Assembly: GCF_001635455.1 (NCBI RefSeq)
Contig: NZ_LWEH01000005.1
Span: 124,001 to 188,000, forward strand
DNA: 64,000 nucleotides
DNA from: Vibrio sp. HI00D65
GTDB lineage: Bacteria; Pseudomonadota; Gammaproteobacteria; Enterobacterales; Vibrionaceae
Direction: 5' to 3'
The position numbers and the translations under genes are program-made. Positions 62,606-64,000 of this stretch are shown piece after piece. Within the stretch, counting starts at the first letter, position 1, and each line of letters starts with the position of its first letter. Under the pieces are notes generated by a model. That model made no database searches and had not been told where the DNA came from. It saw nothing but the letters and a program-made list of their open reading frames with translations.

Positions 62606-64000
62606 CTAAAGGTGCTTCACGCGACGTTTAACTTCTTCTTGCTTACCGAAGTTAAATGGTCGAGCATCTGGGCTACCAAGGTAACCGCAAACACGGCGTG
62701 TTACTGATACTTTAGTTGAGTCATGGTTGCCACACTTAGGACAGGTAAAGCCCTTACTCGTACAATCGAACTCTCCGTTGTAACCACACTCGTAACACTC
62801 ATCAATCGGCGTGTTGGTACCGTAGTAAGGAACACGTGTGTAGCTGTAATCCCATACGTTTTCTAGCGCTTCGATGTTTTTCTGCATGTTAGGGAATTCA
62901 CCGTAACAAATGAAACCACCGCTAGAAATTTCAGGATAAGGCATCTCGAAATCAATCTTATCGTATGGGTTCACTTTCTTTTGTACATCTAAGTGAAAGC
63001 TGTTTGTGTAGTAACCACGGTCTGTTACGCCATCAATCACACCAAACTCTTTGGTATCGATGCTGCAGAAACGGCTACATAGGTTTTCACTTGGTGTGCC
63101 GTAAAGGCTGAACGCGTAACCTGTCTCTTTCGTCCAAGATTCCACTTCACGCTTCATGTACTCCACTAGCTCAAGCGCTTTAGCACGCATTTCGCCATCA
63201 TCGTACAAATGAACTTCAGTGCCGTAAAGTGCAGTCATCGCTTCATGGATACCAATGTAACCAAGAGAAACAGAAGCACGGCCGTTCTTGAAGATATCTG
63301 CAATCGAATCATCAGCTTTCAAGCGAACACCACATGCACCTTCCATATATAGGATTGGAGCAACACGTGCCTTCACATTTTCTAGACGAGAAATACGAGT
63401 TTCTAATGCGCGACGAGCAAGCTTCAGTTTTTCATCAAGCAACTCGTAGAACCTAGCCATATCTTGTTTTGCGTTGATCGCAATACGTGGCAAGTTCAAG
63501 CTCACAACACCTAAGTTGTTACGGCCTTCATGGATAAGCTCGCCGTTTTCTTCGTATGTATTCAAGAAGCTACGGCAGCCCATAGGTGTTTTGAATGACC
63601 CTGTCACTTCTACTACCTTGTCGTAGTTAAGAATGTCTGGGTACATACGTTTAGACGCACACTCGAGTGCCAGTTGCTTGATATCGTAGTTTGGATCTTG
63701 TTGCTGGTGGTTCAAACCATCTTTGATAGCAAAGACCAGTTTAGGGAACACGGCTGTTTTACGGTTCTTACCTAAACCTGCAATGCGATTCTTCAAGATA
63801 GATTGCTGGATCAGTTTCGAGCCCCAGCTTTCACCTAAGCCAAAACCAAACGTAACGAATGGCGTTTGACCATTAGCGGTGTGTAGTGTGTTTACTTCGT
63901 ATTCTAGAGATTGGAATGCGTCGTAACACTCTTTCTCAGTGCGAGAGATAGCAAACGCTTCTGGGCAGTGAATGTCCCACTCTTTCGCTAACGATAAATG
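62606..64000 (-). CDS. nrdD: Anaerobic ribonucleoside-triphosphate reductase NrdD, C-terminal part
   Basis: Partial: the frame is open from 62606 through the right edge and lacks its 5' end (about 465 of roughly 700 codons visible). Family sequence is continuous across the edge-side region (WDIHCPEAFAISRTEKECYD, then GFGLGESWGSKLIQQS). The C-terminus has the zinc-binding cysteines (CYECGYNGEFDC and CPKCG) and the glycyl-radical site RVCGYLG. It reduces ribonucleoside triphosphates in the absence of oxygen. An internal TTG at 63796 could be mistaken for a start. Confidence 0.96.
   Translation of the reverse strand, partial: HLSLAKEWDIHCPEAFAISRTEKECYDAFQSLEYEVNTLHTANGQTPFVTFGFGLGESWGSKLIQQSILKNRIAGLGKNRKTAVFPKLVFAIKDGLNHQQQDPNYDIKQLALECASKRMYPDILNYDKVVEVTGSFKTPMGCRSFLNTYEENGELIHEGRNNLGVVSLNLPRIAINAKQDMARFYELLDEKLKLARRALETRISRLENVKARVAPILYMEGACGVRLKADDSIADIFKNGRASVSLGYIGIHEAMTALYGTEVHLYDDGEMRAKALELVEYMKREVESWTKETGYAFSLYGTPSENLCSRFCSIDTKEFGVIDGVTDRGYYTNSFHLDVQKKVNPYDKIDFEMPYPEISSGGFICYGEFPNMQKNIEALENVWDYSYTRVPYYGTNTPIDECYECGYNGEFDCTSKGFTCPKCGNHDSTKVSVTRRVCGYLGSPDARPFNFGKQEEVKRRVKHL

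Noticed and set aside
1..64000. tRNA, rRNA, CRISPR arrays, insertion sequences and integron attC arrays
   Set aside because: I looked for cloverleaf-like segments, regular spaced repeats, transposase motifs and attC-type cassettes and saw none that I could support.

Overview
The window comes from a marine Vibrio. The evidence is the gene order and protein content: a VxrABCDE-type operon, PntAB, FabV, a HutA-type haem receptor, DUF3319/YciH, PxpABC and a CTX-like filamentous prophage. The conserved chromosomal genes, the dif site and the matS motifs place it around the replication terminus, most likely of the second chromosome. A dif-type XerCD site lies at 26280-26307. Five perfect copies of the MatP-binding motif GTGACRNYGTCAC lie on both sides of it, at 3072, 7872, 11727, 50645 and 54586, with a 12/13 match at 38695. 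Species and chromosome are inferences from remembered gene order.

Left arm (1-26111), mostly housekeeping. It begins with a partial penicillin-binding protein 2, an ABC-class ATPase, a GAF-GGDEF-EAL phosphodiesterase and the enoyl-ACP reductase FabV. TesA and YbbA follow as divergent genes whose start codons overlap, with YbbP after YbbA. Next come an FAD oxidoreductase, 5-oxoprolinase PxpABC, GalE, a 24-residue membrane peptide, a HutA-like TonB receptor with a divergent LysR regulator, a PatZ-type acetyltransferase, a SPOR lipoprotein, D-Ala-D-Ala ligase, a Cre-like tyrosine recombinase, DUF3319 and YciH.

Prophage (26280-36864), about 10.6 kb, an inovirus integrated at dif. In order it has a repressor-like gene (-), three operator-like repeats, two small genes, a rolling-circle Rep, a DUF1293 ssDNA-binding-type protein, small coat proteins, the major coat protein, a terminator, a pIII-like adhesin, a pVI-like protein and Zot. 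These are followed by three accessory genes (a DUF2971 protein and two membrane proteins of unknown role), two structured non-coding segments and a DUF3653-type regulator (-). The dif site encodes the C-terminus of the repressor-like gene. When the circular phage is rebuilt on paper, that frame reads through attP for 30 codons and stops inside an ATGAGTAA overlap with the DUF3653 start. This predicts a repressor whose C-terminus, and whose linkage to the downstream gene, change on integration.

Right arm (36865-64000). About 2.1 kb of decayed sequence carries a relic of a GGDEF-protein N-terminus and an orphan LexA-like box. Then follow vxrEDCBA (cell-envelope stress two-component operon), pntBA, an HlyU-family protein, a ComFB-family protein, two diguanylate cyclases, an outer-membrane barrel gene broken by an in-frame TGA, DUF3069, a cobQ-modABC operon, a BOF-family protein, a small predicted barrel protein, the ABC-F protein YbiT, a lipoprotein aspartic protease, an aromatic aminotransferase and the anaerobic ribonucleotide reductase genes nrdG and nrdD (the latter truncated by the window end).
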